Assembly (NCBI GenBank): GCA_963070105.1
Contig: OY718803.1
Location: 8,847,823-8,911,822 of the forward strand
Direction of reading: 5' to 3'
Source of the DNA: Litomosoides sigmodontis
Lineage: Eukaryota > Nematoda > Chromadorea > Rhabditida > Onchocercidae
DNA length: 64,000 nt
Numbering within the stretch: position 1 is the first letter of the stretch; the number at the start of each line of letters is the position of its first letter. The notes below the pieces were generated by a model, which searched no databases, was not told the origin of the DNA, and saw only the letters and a list, made by a program, of their open reading frames with translations. This document shows positions 44,456 through 61,189 of this stretch, in pieces. Position numbers and translations under genes: made by a program.

Positions 44456-47354
44456 ACACATACATATGCACACATGCACACAGACACGGACACACACCTG
44501 TTTGTATGGCAGTTGATTAATTAAGGTTAAGAATGGTGTAATAAATGCGGCAGTGAAGATGACATTTGCTGTAGATAGGTGACATTGCGGAGAGTGGAGA
44601 GGACGAGAGATTTACAGATAAGTTGCCTGTTCGATCCGATCTACGATGAGATGATTGTGTACGTACCCACGAAATGACCGACGTTTAAGTTTATACTTAC
44701 TGCAACGATTGTGTGATGAAAGTTACGAAGTGTGAGAGTTAAGAAAGAGAAAAAAAAACCGTTTACCTCCACTCTTTCCTACCAGCCGGTGGTAATCACT
44801 GTACATTTTTTTTCTTTCTTTCTTTTTTTTTGCAAACAAACTATTCGGCGGGAGAAAAAAAGAGAAAGGAAAAAGAGACCGAAAAGTCAACAACTGGTCA
44901 ATGTTGCTGTGAAGAAGACCTGTCATTTCGATGTGTTCACCGTTTTCATTCATTTCAACTCTCTCGAAGATCCAAATGTATACGAATATGTTAAATTACC
45001 GCTAAAATTATTATTATACTAAATAATTGAGATTTTTACAAAAAAATTAAATCAATTAATCATTAATTTATATTTAATAAAATACTAAATTTTCCTAGTT
45101 ATTATTAATCGTAAAGGTATAGTTTGTAAACTTAATTTTTGCCATTTCATTAGAGTGAGAGAGAGAGAGAGAGATAGGTATTTAGGACATCTGTTCATTC
45201 TTAACATTTATTTATCCATCCATTCTATCGTTTTTTTTTCTCCAATTGCTTTCTCTTTTTTTTTAACGGACATTTATTACATTACGTACTTCTCTGATTA
45301 TTCATAACATTTCATTTTTCTTTTCGCTTTTTTTTCTTACTAAAACTTTCTTTTACGATGAAGAGAATTTGAGAAAAATTCAATTTCTCTTAGCAGCAAA
45401 TGCGAGAAAAGAAGGAAGGGAGTCGAGAGCTTCTTGGGAAAGCTTCAAAATTAAATGATATTCACAAGAAGTTAGAGACAAGAACACGCTGTCACGTCTA
45501 ATTTGATTAAATTTACTAAACACTAATATGTTTGATTAAACGAGAAAAAGTAGAAGAGAAATTTCCAGCGAAATTTCTAGCGTAAAAAGAAAGTGTCTCT
45601 AAAATGATTACAAATTTTGCCGTTAATTCATTTCTTTCATTCACTTAAAATATCTCAGTGAAATTCATATCTAACTCACTCACATTAAAATTGAAATTCG
45701 AGAACATTTGCCGTCGTTTACAATGAAAGAGAATGGAAAAAGCTTTCATGGTTAACACCAGTAGGAGAAATGAAATGTTAAATGCGATAAAATTAAAATC
45801 ATGGGGTTTGTTTCAACCATAAAAAGAGTGAGAGAGTGAGAAGAGGAAAGCGATCGTAAAAAAGGGAAGATAAGGAGAAGGGAATGTGAGAGAGGGAAAT
45901 GCAATATTCCACGCAGCGAAACTAAGCAACCAATTTGTAAGCTCTAAAATACATTTCCCTTTTTAAACTATCACAATTTCGCAAGAAAAAAAAGAAGGAC
46001 AAATTCCACCAAAGTAAGTGCAAAATGAGAAATAAGACACTAACGGCTGTAGCAAGAAATTAAATTCTTTGTTTACTGCCTCCTCCTACAATTAATTAAT
46101 TGCATTGTTAATGTCCACAACTCTCACGGTAGTACATAATCCGTTGCTTCAAATTTCACTGTGATGATAATTCTCGGATTTCATGTTAAGAAGTACATTA
46201 GTGGTGATCGTTGTGATGAAAATGATTGCAGTTGATGCAAAGTAAAAATGAAATTATCCATAATTGATGGTACCTAATTGATGGAAATAAAAATGAAATT
46301 ATCAATTAAAATTATTAATCGAAAGCGACTAATTTATAAACAGAGCAATGATTGACATTTGAAATGCTAAATTTGAAAATCATCCTAAAAGCAAAGCTGT
46401 CTTTTTTCCACTTTCCCTTCATATTTCAAAAAATTTGTAAATTAATTTAAATCTTTTTAAGCTAAATGTATTAATTTAAGCAAAAACTTACAAATGTATT
46501 TTTAAGCATTTCATTTTTACTTTTTCATCAATGATACACGTAATTTATTCGAATTTCACTAACATCTACACTTCTCGAGTATATCTCATGTTAGTTAGTC
46601 ATTTTTTATCAATTTAAATTTGTATTACTTGTATTTTCATAAATTTAATTTATTTCATTTATTACATGCAATTTTATTCTGCCTTACTCATGAGCATGCT
46701 GATAAGTATGATTTTTTGAGTTGTTTTTTTTTTGGATTCTTCCACCATTTCTAATAATTTATGAGTGAATGCTAGAATACACTGAAAAATAAAGATGCTT
46801 TTTTTCAGAAATTCATTCTACAATGTGACTAAGGAAAAACTAATAGACTGTAAAATAAAAAAAAAAAGAAATTGCCAAAGTATTATTTCTGTCGTGTAAA
46901 GTATTTTATCGTAATGAGAGATTTATCGAAAATTTTAAGCATTATATAGCACACAAAAATAGGGCTAATAATGAATGATAAATGACTAGATGTGTCTCTG
47001 AAACATCCTATTGAATAAATTAGGAAGTAATTTAAACAAGTGAATAGTGAATATCGAGCTGTAACACACGGACAGTGGTTCTACCAAGAGGAACGATAGA
47101 GGAGGGAGTAGTGTGAATGGTGTTATAGGCTGTCGTTTGGCCGTTGGTCACGTAGTCTTGCGCTTGACCTGTATTGGGTGGTGTGTGTTCGGTGGTGAGG
47201 GTTGGAGAGTGCTTGAAAGTTACGTAACGTCGTTACGTTTCACTACTGTTAATCTACTTGTTGTTACTTCACGTCAGGTTCAAACATTGTTTTAGATTCA
47301 ATTTACTAAGAATTTGAACAGTCGGCGAGAAGTAGTCGATTCTTTTGCTGAAAT

Positions 47355-47793
47355 ATGAGAGATAAGGTTTGCTTTTTTTTTCACTTTTATTCAAGAAGTT
47401 TTGATGATCTGACTTTATGGTTCTATACAATATGACGTATTTTTATGGGTTGGTGAACTTTAGGATTTCTGGCTTATTTGATAAATCTTTTCCAGTTTTG
47501 TTGAAAGCTACCTGCCATGTACGTGGCATATATTAACTTGCACTTTGATGGGCAGTTTTGATTTTCTTCACGAGCAATATTTTTAAAATTTTCATGTGTG
47601 ACCGTAGATATAAAGTCATTCGAAGGAAATGTGAACATGGTTTCAGAAGTCTTTTCAATGGTAGTTTTATGAAGTGCTTTTTATGAGAAATTTTGACGTT
47701 TTGTCAAAATATGACACTTATTTTATTTACTTGCAGTGGCGTAAGAAGCGTATGCGTCGGCTGAAGCGTAAGCGAAGGCAAGCAAAGAAGTAA
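47355..47793 (+). CDS. rpl-41: Ribosomal protein eL41, two exons, 22 residues
   Basis: This is the smallest eukaryotic ribosomal protein, a single Arg/Lys-rich helix in the large subunit. Exon 1 is 47355-47366 (ATG AGA GAT AAG, then GTTTGC donor). Exon 2 is 47737-47793 after the acceptor TTGCAG. The joined product begins MRDKWRKKRMRRLKRKRR, nearly identical to the usual L41 beginning MRAKWRKKRMRRLKRKRR, and ends QAKK before TAA. The usual protein has 25 residues, so the tail is three shorter and differs. The intron falls after codon 4. The sequence is too short to appear in ordinary ORF listings but the match is distinctive. The gene begins a series of plus-strand housekeeping genes. Start choice is fixed by the conserved MR.K start. 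Confidence 0.9.
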
Positions 47794-48674
47794 GAAGCGT
47801 GCCTTTTACCTGAAATCAGCATCAGATTAATTCAGCATGCTAATGTCGACATTTTCTTGCTTGATTACTTAAGAAAGTGTTGTCTAGTTGTTTATTGTAT
47901 TTAAATTACGCAAAAAAGCAGTAAAAAAATTAACGATTTTTCGCAGAACAAGATCATTTTCTAAATCTTTTATTTTTATTAAAAAAAAAAAAACATGTTG
48001 CCCCATTCTGTCGTACACGATTAAATAAGGCTTAACCAATTTTGGTACGATTTCAACACATTGTTTGAAAGGCGAAAATGACTACCTTCGTCCATCTAAC
48101 CTCTTAATCATTGTGTATTATTTTTCGTGCGCTGTCTAGCAGTCGTTTTTTTGTGTTACTAGCTTTGCGTTTGACTGACGCAGGGTTTTCTGTTTCGTCA
48201 AAAGGAATAAAATAAACACTACAGTTATTGTGTTGCGTAAACATATATTCATGTAAGATATCGTGTATTTTCATGTATGCAGATGGCTATATTCTGAAAT
48301 GGTGGTGGGAGGATGTAATAATGAGGGTTTTGGGGCTTAGAATATCTTTGACAGTTCTAAACTACTGGTACTTTGAATGATGCTCTGTTTGGATTGTAGG
48401 CTTCATTGTTTTATTGAAGAAGCAGTAAGAATGATAAAAAAGGTATCTCTGAAAGAAGGTAAAAAAGATGGCTGAAGTGAAAGATGGAGTAATTGGGATC
48501 GGTCTAGTAGCATGGAGGGGTGAAGTGAAGCGCAATGCTTCGGATACCCTGTATTTCTTCACTCTTTTGGGAGAGTCTGGGATATCTGTTTCAAACATGT
48601 TCCAGTATTCATTGTTTCTTTGTGGTGAAATATACTAAATGATCATAGTTTTCGAAGGGAATTGATTTTTGCGG
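47794..48674. other. Intergenic, L41 to unrecognised gene
   Basis: This holds the L41 3' UTR, with an AATAAA-like cluster near 48205, and the leader of the next gene. No convincing coding exon was seen on either strand. Confidence 0.6.
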
Positions 48675-51293
<2,619 letters not shown>

Positions 51294-51909
51294 ATTGTTC
51301 ATATGTTTTACTAACCTCTTTTATTTTTAAAATTCTCGAATATTTACGCATGGCAATTATAACACTAGCAATTATAACAATCATTACAATGGTATTGTAA
51401 GAACAACTGCTTTATGTGTCAAAATTCTCAGAATGGGAGATCCCATGTTTCAAACTAATGTGCAAAAGCAATTAGCACATTATCATTCGCTTACAGGCAT
51501 TGCGAGGATATTTTTTTCTAAAATATATAAATATTAGCACCGATCTTCAAGACATGTTGTGTGCTTTCAGGATATGTTGTGCACTAGCTTTACGGTTTTT
51601 ATTAAGTTTGACGCATGTTATTTAAATGTGTTGAAATCTGCAGGAAATCTTTTTGAAATTTTGTGAATCATTTGCGCGGGTGGTTTTGTTTTGCGTCCTT
51701 ATTTCATAACTTTTTGCGATTAAATAAATTATTTTCGTTTTGTTTAATTTTTGAAATCTTTATAGTTATGTTAGCGTCAAACCATCAGTTCCTAACTTTG
51801 TACTTGCAACATCCAGTTTTGTTAACAGGATTTATATTCTGGTTGTGTTGGTTATGTGCAGAATTATTGTTTTTTAAGTTTCAGTGAAAAGTCTATACAA
51901 CTTTCAATT
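51294..51909. other. Intercistronic interval before prefoldin-1
   Basis: These 616 bp have no credible exon. AGTTTCAG ending at 51884 lies 25 bp before the prefoldin start codon and is a plausible trans-splice acceptor. Confidence 0.55.
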
Positions 51910-52985
51910 ATGGCAGACGACTACTCGGTACAATTGAAGAAGGTAAATATCGCGTTAATATTGATATTGTTTTAGTTTGTTTTTTAGCCCCAATTCATAT
52001 TGGAATGCAGTATGTATAGCGTCTATTACCTAAAAGACTGGAAAAGAATTGTTTATGCTACAGCGATAAAAACAATGGCACAACTGCTACGTTTGTCATG
52101 TCTTTAATTCTAATGACTTCATAATTTTAATTTTAGGCATTTAGAGATCTACAAACCAAAGTGGTTGACACAAATCGTCGCTTACAACTTGGTGATTCAT
52201 TAAAGAAGCAACATGAACAGGTGTTCTATCATTATTTCTCATGCATGGTTTTTGATGAAAGTCAAAATTTAATGTAGTGGCAGCTTAGATTTATATCTTA
52301 ATATATGTGCAGTGATTTGATGGAAATTGCAGTTTTTGCCAAGGCTATAATAACCATATGAAACATGCGACTGCAAATGAAAGACGGTGTTTCATTTTAC
52401 TAATTCTAGAAGCGACGAGTAGCAGAATTAACTAAAACCCAACTTTTGGAGTTGGACAAGGACACACCCGTGTACAGGACAATTGGCCGAATGTTTGCTA
52501 AAGGAACTGTGGAGTCGGAGATCGCGCGGCATGAAGAAGAAGTAAGCTGGTTGCAATTCAATATATTTCCATTTAACTCTGTTTGATTGGAAAAATACTT
52601 TTGTTGTATTTCGTTGAATTTAGAAATAATGGCTGATGAATTATTTAATTATTTTGAAAATTGGCATGAAGTTTTTATAGATGTTATATTGACCGTTTTT
52701 TCTCGTTTTACGACTTGGATCATATTTTAGATCTTAGTTCTGTCTGAATTTTATCTTGCACTCGCAGTAGCGGTTAGGGCTTTGAATGGAGGAATCAATT
52801 CGCAATAGTCGAACATTATTTTCTTGCTTTTGACATTATCCGCTTGTTTTAAACACTTCATTTATTCATAGATTGTGAAGGCAGATGAAAAAATAGCTGC
52901 AGTCGATCATCAAAGGAAATATTTAGAGAAGAATTTGGCCGAGTCGGAAAAGAACATTAGAGAATTAGTACAATCTCGACCATGA
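51910..52985 (+). CDS. pfd-1: Prefoldin subunit 1
   Basis: This is a beta-type subunit of the hexameric prefoldin co-chaperone, which holds nascent actin and tubulin and passes them to the CCT chaperonin in the cytosol. Exons are 51910-51942, 52137-52220, 52410-52541 and 52872-52985, giving 120 residues against about 122 in the human protein. The layout is a first coiled-coil helix (MADDYSVQLKKAFRDLQTKV), the short beta hairpin with the family motif TPVYRTIGRMFAKG near residues 60-73, and a second coiled-coil helix ending VQSRP. All introns are in phase 0. AATAAA at about 53055 suits polyadenylation. The upstream acceptor 25 bp before ATG and the close neighbours suggest a possible operon with the genes on either side. 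Confidence 0.95.
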
Positions 52986-53893
<908 letters not shown>

Positions 53894-55277
53894 TTACACT
53901 TCTGCATTGCCATTTATTTGTTACGACGGTTTCTGGAAGAAATTGTTTTATGATCAATAACGTGGATTTTTTTCATTCATTGTCTTTGTCCATAATTCAT
54001 TACTGCTATTGTTTTTGAAATTTATGAAGATTAAAATGTTTTGCAATATGTATAGATATTCCCCAATTCTCAACATAAATAAGAGATTTTTTAACCCATA
54101 CTTACAACTGCCTGGTAATTTCCGTTTTGTAAAGTGCTTTCGGCAGTTTACATTATATTAGTGATAAAAGTTAAATATTTTTACAGTTTAAATTTGTCGA
54201 TTTTTGAGTAATTTTTATTCTTACAGTATTAAAAAATTGGCCAGAAGTTATTGCGGATTACAATCTTGTTCTCGTAGCACGACAGTACTAGTAGGAGCTA
54301 GTTCATTTTTCTTAGATATTTAATTGTGTACTTTGTCTGGGTGTGTTTAGCGGATAATTCGTTAGTATTAAATTAGTGATCAAGTGGAGATTATTTGCAT
54401 TACTTTTGCAATGACAATCCTTCCTACCTTCATCTACTTTTTTATCACCGTCATCTACTCTCTCATCACTTCATGTCACTTATTTTCCTCTTGAGTGTAA
54501 TTGAAATGATGTTTGTATTTTCTTCAAATTTTACTATTATGTGCGTTAGCTATCGTCGCTGTTGCGATGGACAAATGAGTATTCATTCCTTTTGCTTTCG
54601 AATCGATGATATTTAATAGACAGTTGAGGATTGCCACTTTTACTCTATTTAAATTAAACGAAAGTTTACCTTTTTTTTTTCCTTTTTTTCGTAAAATGTT
54701 GAAGTTTAAATGTTCTCTTTGCACAATTATTACATTATGTTTTCGAGCTGTATTGCTTTACTGAAAATTGTTGAATAATTGAAAAGATAAAGAGTTATAT
54801 TGTCATGTTCGAAGAAAATGAAATTGTTATCAATAAAACAAGGAAAAATATGAGATATTTATCGAAGAGTTTTGGAATTAATTTTCTCTTTTCTCTTCTC
54901 TTATGACAAATCTCATTAATTATTAGAGTAAAAATTTCTATCAATACTACATTATATATTTTCAGCTGAGGTGATTGAAGACTTGTTGTATTCTCTATTT
55001 GATTGCTTCTCAATCTTTTCCAACCTCATTTCAGCTTCATTATTTCAAAACTAAAACACTACACTTTAACTGCTAATTATTGAGGAGTATATGTTTACAT
55101 ATATGTCGTATTCGGTCCTTTTTTTTTTTTGTTTTGCACAATCTTTGTAACATTTTAAATTTTATGAAGCGTTAGATTTCTTTTTTCCTCATCAACTCTT
55201 TTTCAAATGATCTATTTTTAATTTGTTGTTTTAGTGAAGGAGAGTGCATTTTGCTTCTCACTAATGTTGATATCGTG
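53894..55277. other. Intergenic, RPB10 to LITAF gene
   Basis: About 1.4 kb of AT-rich sequence with no gene found on either strand. TTGTTGTTTTAG ends at 55234, 43 bp before the next ATG, and is a possible trans-splice acceptor. Confidence 0.55.
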
Positions 55278-56027
55278 ATGAATGCGGGCGATTATCCACC
55301 ACCAAAATATGAAGAAATTATTAAGAATGATCGTGTTGGTTCGACCACCACCACTACCACCACTCTCTCCTCCTTTCCTTCACCACTGCAATCGTTGACA
55401 GGTACAAACATCAATGAAAATATGGTTACTGTTTCACCATTTCGTGCTAACGTAATTTCCTCAACTACACCTATTTTTGGATCGAATCCTATTGAAACCG
55501 ATTGTCCATATTGTCAGGTTTGTGTAGCATTTTCTTTTCAAAATTTAATTTCCACTCAGAAAAAAAGAAGGAATGCAAAATATGATGGTGTGATATGTTT
55601 TAATTTCTTTTTCTTTCCTTCATCTTTTTCCTCCTCTACAAATTATTTACATATGCTATTTGAAAATGATAAAAAATAGAGCAAAATTTATGTTGTTATT
55701 TAATTAATTCCCTCAACATTAATTGTTTTGCTAAATTGTGTGTGTGTGTGTGTTTTTGGATGGTTATCAAATTAAAAAGCAAACAAAAGCATTACTGGTT
55801 ATTTTCGTTTAAAAATTATTTTAAAATAGGCACATGTTGTAACATCAATACAAAGGATAGTGGGTACGTTACCGTGGATTATTATGGGAATATGTTTTCT
55901 ACTTGGTTTCTTTCTATTTCTCCCGTGGTGCCTTTGTTGCATACCGTTCTACATGGATAATTGTCGGGATGTGATCCATTCATGTCCATCCTGCAAACGA
56001 ATCCTTGGACGTTTCACTAGGGTATAG
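55278..56027 (+). CDS. LITAF-domain membrane-associated protein
   Basis: Exons 55278-55517 and 55830-56027 encode 145 residues. The N-terminal half is Pro/Thr/Ser-rich and holds PPPKYEE, a PPxY-type motif that in LITAF/SIMPLE proteins binds Nedd4-family ubiquitin ligases. The C-terminal LITAF domain has a first zinc knuckle DCPYCQ, a hydrophobic segment of about 25 residues (GTLPWIIMGICFLLGFFLFLP) that embeds in one membrane leaflet, and a second knuckle HSCPSCKRILG. Both Cys pairs are intact. Family members sit on endosomes and lysosomes and act in membrane-protein sorting. The frame is open upstream of the ATG, but ATG 55278 is the first in-frame Met. Nematodes have several paralogues, so I give no symbol. 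Confidence 0.92.
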
Positions 56028-57859
56028 AGGAGAAGTGAAAACATTTTGGCTAATGCTACGAACTATGTATTAATTTATTTATATACATTGTGATAGTGTG
56101 CCATTTGATTTATATTTGTTTATTTATGTATTTATTTATCGACTATCTATCCATTGCTAAATGTTTATGAGAAAATTGCATTTACACTTCAAACGCATTT
56201 CTTTTGTTACCAAATGAAATCCGCCTTGAACGCTTGAGCAAAAGAGAAATTGTAAATTTAGCTCTTTTTGAAGAATGTTTCAAAAGTGGTGCTGTATATT
56301 TTGAAATGAATATCCTTAACACATACATGTATACATATGCAAGAAAAATGTACAACTTCATTTGTATTTCATTAATTTTTTAGTTTTAGCAAGAAATACT
56401 CGTATCACTTCATCTTCAAGTGCCTATTTTCAATTTTCTTTTTGTCATCTTCTAATTTCTGTTTTTCGCCTGTACACTATTTTAATGAGTGAATGCTTGC
56501 TTACTTTCGTGAATTCACTATGAAACTTTTTAAATTAGATTTTTAAAACTAATCCATAATGCAGTTAAGTATTATTGTTTGAGGTGCTTCCAGCATTACT
56601 ACTAAGCTTTATCGCTTCTTCACTTGTTCTAGTCGAAAGGCAAAAAGTGGAAAGAAAGGTACGTCTAAATCGACATTTATAAAAGTTTCAAATGTGAATT
56701 TCGAAAACCCACATTCACATATCGTTGATCAAAATAGCTATTGGAAAAGGAATAAACAGTAGAATTCAAAGTAGCTATTGCTTAAGAATGTGTTAAATGT
56801 ATGAATAGCTGTAGCTTTAAGTGTGGTTAACGGTTGTAGTTGTATTTGTTTAGGTTAACGAAACTGTTATTTCTTATGCTTTCGTAAACTTTTTCAAATT
56901 TGTATCTTTCTTATTCACCAAGTGATCACTTAAAGTGCCTTATAAAGTTGTCATTATTTTTATCATTCTTCTCATACTATCATTATTTTATGGCTTGCAT
57001 TATTGAATTTTTGCATAATACACTTTTAAAAGTTGACGAGTTGTTTTATCAAGAATTGTTCCGCACGTGATTCCTTCGAGAAACGTGTATGGCTGGAAGT
57101 TAAAAAAACGAAAATATTTTCAGTATTCCAGTCAGTAGTTGCAATATTTTCTTCTCTTTCACATTAACATTAAATTGTTATTATACATGCACATATATGT
57201 ATCATGCGACAATGAGTCAGAGTTACATCCTAAGACGTTTTAAAAACTTTATAAAAATAAATAAATGAAAACAAACAATATAGGGCATAACATCATGTCA
57301 CAACAAACATTTTACTATTAATGTGAAAGAAAACAGGTGAAACTTGATGACTGTTACCTACTTTTACTGAATCATCCCAGATTACAGCGATCACAATAAG
57401 TAAGCCTTCGCGTTTGCTAATTGAATTTTGGGATTGAATTGCTACGCATCGCGCCTCTCGCATTTCACTATTTCTCTAGAATGTTCGGATGGGTGGTGCG
57501 ATGAGGAAAGTGGTGTGTGATTGGGTGAAGAATGGTCGTTGGTTTAGGTGACGGTTGTTTTTCTAACGCAGTTAATGCTAAGTTATTAGTTCGAGGATGG
57601 ATTTACCTTAGCTAAGGTTTGATGGTATTTTTCACTTAGTGTTATGGGATTTGTGCTCAACTAATTTTTTACTTTAAAAGGTTTGAATGAATTCAGTTTG
57701 GTAATTGTTGCTTGCATTTATGTGTGGACAAATGGTTCAATATTTTTGTTGCACGAATGCTTGCTATTTTATGCTTGTGGTCGTGAGACGTGGCAAGAGA
57801 AGAGAAAAGATTATCGCTTTTAACTAAGTATTTTTTAGTGTTTTTTTTTTCTTAAAGCA
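56028..57859. other. Intergenic and upstream region of the DnaJ gene
   Basis: These 1.8 kb hold the LITAF-gene 3' UTR and the upstream region of the DnaJ gene. No coding exon was recognised. A heat-shock-element-like site is listed separately. TTTCTTAAAG ends two bases before the DnaJ ATG. Confidence 0.55.
57474..57486. promoter_or_regulatory. Heat-shock-element-like site
   Basis: The site reads CTCTAGAATGTTC, matching the three-unit element TTCnnGAAnnTTC in eight of its nine fixed bases. It lies about 370 bp upstream of the start codon of a type I DnaJ gene, a family often under heat-shock factor control. A site this short can occur by chance, so the role is inferred from position and neighbour. 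Confidence 0.35.
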
Positions 57860-60463
57860 ATGGTGAAAGAAACAAAATATTACGATATTTTGGGTGTCTC
57901 ACCCAGCGCAACGGAAAATGAGCTGAAAAAGGCATACAGAAAATTGGCACTCAAATATCATCCGGATAAGAATCCCAATGAGGGCGAGCGATTTAAGGCG
58001 ATTTCACAGGCATACGAGGTTCTTCACTTTTTTTTATAACTGATCCTGTGCGAATATAGAGGCCATCACTTCGTTATTACACATGCAGATTTTGCATTTT
58101 GTAATTAATATTTTTCCCAACTGATTCATAAAATTCAAGGTTTTATCTGATCCAAAAAAAAGACAAGTGTATGATGAAGGTGGTGAAGAAGGCTTAAGCG
58201 GAGCAGGTGGCGGCGGAAACTTCCATAATCCAATGGATATTTTCGATATGTTTTTTGGAGGTATTGTCATGATTTTTAATCGTTGTCTTGATTAGACAAT
58301 CATCGTACATTGTTTGATGTCAGATCCCAAGGATGTGCGAAAAAGCAACTGGCTTGACGGATTTGTTAAACCTACAATGAAAACAAGGTTGGACACATGT
58401 ACTCTTAACACCGCTGACCTACTTGATGCATTATGTGTGCGCCAACTTATTTATTTTGACTAATTTTTGCGTTTTAGGACATTTTCGAGGAGGCGAGAGA
58501 GGTGAACGTAAAGTACGAGATATGATACATCAATTGCCGGTGACTCTAGAACAGTTATATAATGGAGCTGTGAAGAAACTTAAACTTTCGCGTAATATCG
58601 TTTGCCCGAAATGCGGAGGTGTTGGAGGAACAGAGGTATGATAAAGATAATTGTTATAAGAATGAAAGCATGAAATTCTCCGGAAGATAGATATATAGGC
58701 GCTAGGTTGCTTTATATGCTGTTCTTTCTTTTGGCAGTGCTGTTTAGATTTAAGAATTCGATTTTATGAAAAGTTTAAAAGCAAAAAGTTTCAGGGTTGC
58801 GTAATTTCTTGTGAAGCTTGTAAAGGTCGAGGTGTAAGGATTGAAATCACTCAAATTGCACCTGGTATGGTACAGCAAATGCAGTCAACATGTAATGTTT
58901 GTCGAGGTGAGGGCGAGATAATACCTTCAAAGGATCGATGCAAACAATGCGACGGTAAAAAAAAGGTGGCTTTCATATATTGCCCTGTAATGAAAAAATC
59001 AGTAAGTGGCAAGATAGTAAAGGACAAAAATTTAATGTTATTAGGACAAAAACTTAATGTCATTAGCGTGCGATCATAATCGCACATAATTACTTTCGAC
59101 CCAACATTTTGAATTTATTTCGTGAAAAGTCCCTGAAAATTTAGCACTTAACCGATAGTAATGGAATATTAGATTAAATTTAATGGAATTTGAAAATCGC
59201 ATGGTTCACAAGCATAATTTCTTGAATGTCTTTTCAAGAACTATTTGATGTTTGCTGGCTTATTATTCGATACCTGTTAAGCTTAGACTGCAAGAAACTT
59301 CCAAATGCCTTAGGAATTAATTAAAAACTTCAGAGTAGTTTAAATACGACACTTAACCAACCCTTCATTCATCCTTGTAATCCATAATAGGTAAGTAGTG
59401 GAGATATTGTTTTCTTTTGGACTTATCTTTCGCTTTTATTTCCAGGTCCGAAATGAATCTGTTTTGGAAGTTCATATTGACAAAGGAATGAAAGATGGAC
59501 AGAAAATTGTTTTCTCAGGACAAGGCGATCAGGAGGTATGTTCACGAATTTGCATGTTGATCCTTCCAAGTTATTTTGGTTGGATTCCTTCTTGGGTTTA
59601 ACCTTAGCAAAATCTTCAAAAACAGTATAGAATGGCGCTTATTCGCCTCTGTGCTACTGAAAGTAACTGCGAGATATTGCCTTCTTCCGTAACAGAAGTA
59701 ATGGAGCAATATTTGAAAGTCCACGTTTGTTTTAGATTTGGTATTGGAACGTGTTTATTTTCCGTTTTCTTATGAAATTAGTGCTCTTTGATTTGGAAGC
59801 TGTAAGTAGTAGTACAAAGTTCAGGTGGGGGTAACTCCTGGTGATGTAGTGATTATATTGGATGAGCAACCACATGATACTTTTGTGCGGAAAGGAAACA
59901 ATCTTGTAATGCAAGTTGATCTCGAACTAGTAGAGGCACTTTGTGGATGTACGAGATCAATCGCAACATTGGATACACGTTATCTTATCTTTACAGTATT
60001 TCCAGGTTTCCTTTTGATTTAAATGATTTCTTTTAATTTGATGCAGATTTCGATGTATTTTAAGTAGTTTTGTATGAAGTATCCAGTTTTGGTTTCCATC
60101 CATAGAAATCTTTTTCATCATTTGGCGGCTCATTGCGAATATTTTGTTTATGATGGTTTGCTTTTTTCAGGTGAAGTAATAAAGCATGGCGATATGCGTA
60201 CTGTAGTTGGTGAGGGTATGCCACACTATAAGAATCCTTTTGAGAAAGGTGACCTGCTTATTCAGTTTGCCGTACGATTCCCAAGAAAAATTGCGCATGT
60301 CGAACAGTTGAAGAGCTTATTACCAGATGGTACAGAGCCTTTGGAGTCAGATGATGCAGAAGTTGTAGAATTAGAATTAATTCATGACCATGGGCCTCGT
60401 CCGACGTCATCTTATGAACATGAGGTACATGGACCCCAAGGTGTACGCTGTCAAACTCAGTGA
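57860..60463 (+). CDS. Type I (class A) DnaJ/Hsp40 co-chaperone with CAAX box
   Basis: This cytosolic Hsp40 delivers unfolded substrates to Hsp70 and stimulates its ATPase. Exons are 57860-58018, 58140-58260, 58478-58635, 58795-58965, 59446-59535, 59825-60005 and 60171-60463, giving 390 residues against about 397 in human DNAJA1. The J domain (residues 1-70) has the HPD motif in YHPDKN. A short Gly-rich linker follows. The zinc-finger region has four CxxCxGxG-type repeats ([33 protein letters not shown]). The C-terminal substrate domains include [20 protein letters not shown]. The protein ends in CQTQ, a CAAX-type box expected to be farnesylated, as in DNAJA1 and yeast Ydj1. Joins at all exons are in frame. 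AATAAA occurs near 60560 and 60787. It probably corresponds to C. elegans dnj-12 or dnj-19, which I cannot separate here. Confidence 0.96.
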
Positions 60464-61189
60464 CTGCCAGCTACATCTTCTGTATTATGTTACTGATTTG
60501 CATGGGCAAGGCTAGAAATTGAGAATTTCAGACTTATTTTACCTCTAATTATGTGTGAACAAAATAAATTTTGGATCTTCCAGCTACAAATATTTTTAAA
60601 TAGAATTTGTGATGAAACTTTCAAACTAGGAAACTTGTTTGTTAAAATGCATTTTAGTCGGAACATTTTCTTCCTGTGACCCATTTAGTGTCCCCTTACG
60701 TATTATCGCTGGCAGTAAATGTATAACTTGAAGCACTCACGTTTTTACTGCTGCATGTCGTTCATGATGTTTTGTCATACAAATCAATAAAAGCTTAAAT
60801 AACAATGGTGTCACATGCAATTGTACTTTTCCTTTTCCAATTTTTGGTTTATTCAAAGTTCAGATAAGGAATGATGTAGCATACTGTTATCGAAGTTACA
60901 AGTTAAATCATTCTAAGTTATCTTTGGTTAAGCATCAATGTTTGAAGCATTAAGCGGTTATCAATGGAAAGTCGATGGTATGGATCGATTGCGACTAAAC
61001 GGAGTTGATCTACATTTTAGACCATGTTGAGTAAAGTGTTGAGATTAGGAGGAAGCAGTACCATAGCTGTGGAAAATCGATTGCTTTTTGTGAGCTATCT
61101 TGGGATTCAGGATGAGTGGTTTCTTGTTTCCATAGTGAACACTGCTGTTGGCTTGGTATTTGTCCAAGCTTTTCACTTTCTCATTTCTC
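60464..61189. other. Intergenic, DnaJ to TMEM107-like gene
   Basis: This holds the DnaJ 3' UTR with two candidate poly(A) signals. An open frame starting at 61024 runs across the next gene's first exon in a different frame and is not supported by family similarity. Confidence 0.5.

Larger units (their letters stand above)
42127..47354. other. 5.2-kb spacer between divergent laminin and L41 genes
   Basis: The laminin gene reads left and rpl-41 reads right, so this interval should contain both promoters and 5' UTRs. It holds several microsatellites and a hairpin, listed separately, plus a GA tract near 45154-45175. The open frames inside it are repeats (Cys-Val or Thr-His dipeptides from GT/CA runs) or AT-rich noise. 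I see no credible gene. Confidence 0.6.

Noticed and set aside
44247..44497. Two 80-codon minus-strand frames rich in Cys-Val
   Set aside because: Same cause: a CA microsatellite read on the other strand.
47113..47295. 60-codon frame upstream of L41
   Set aside because: No similarity seen and no splice partner; it is more likely promoter or leader sequence.
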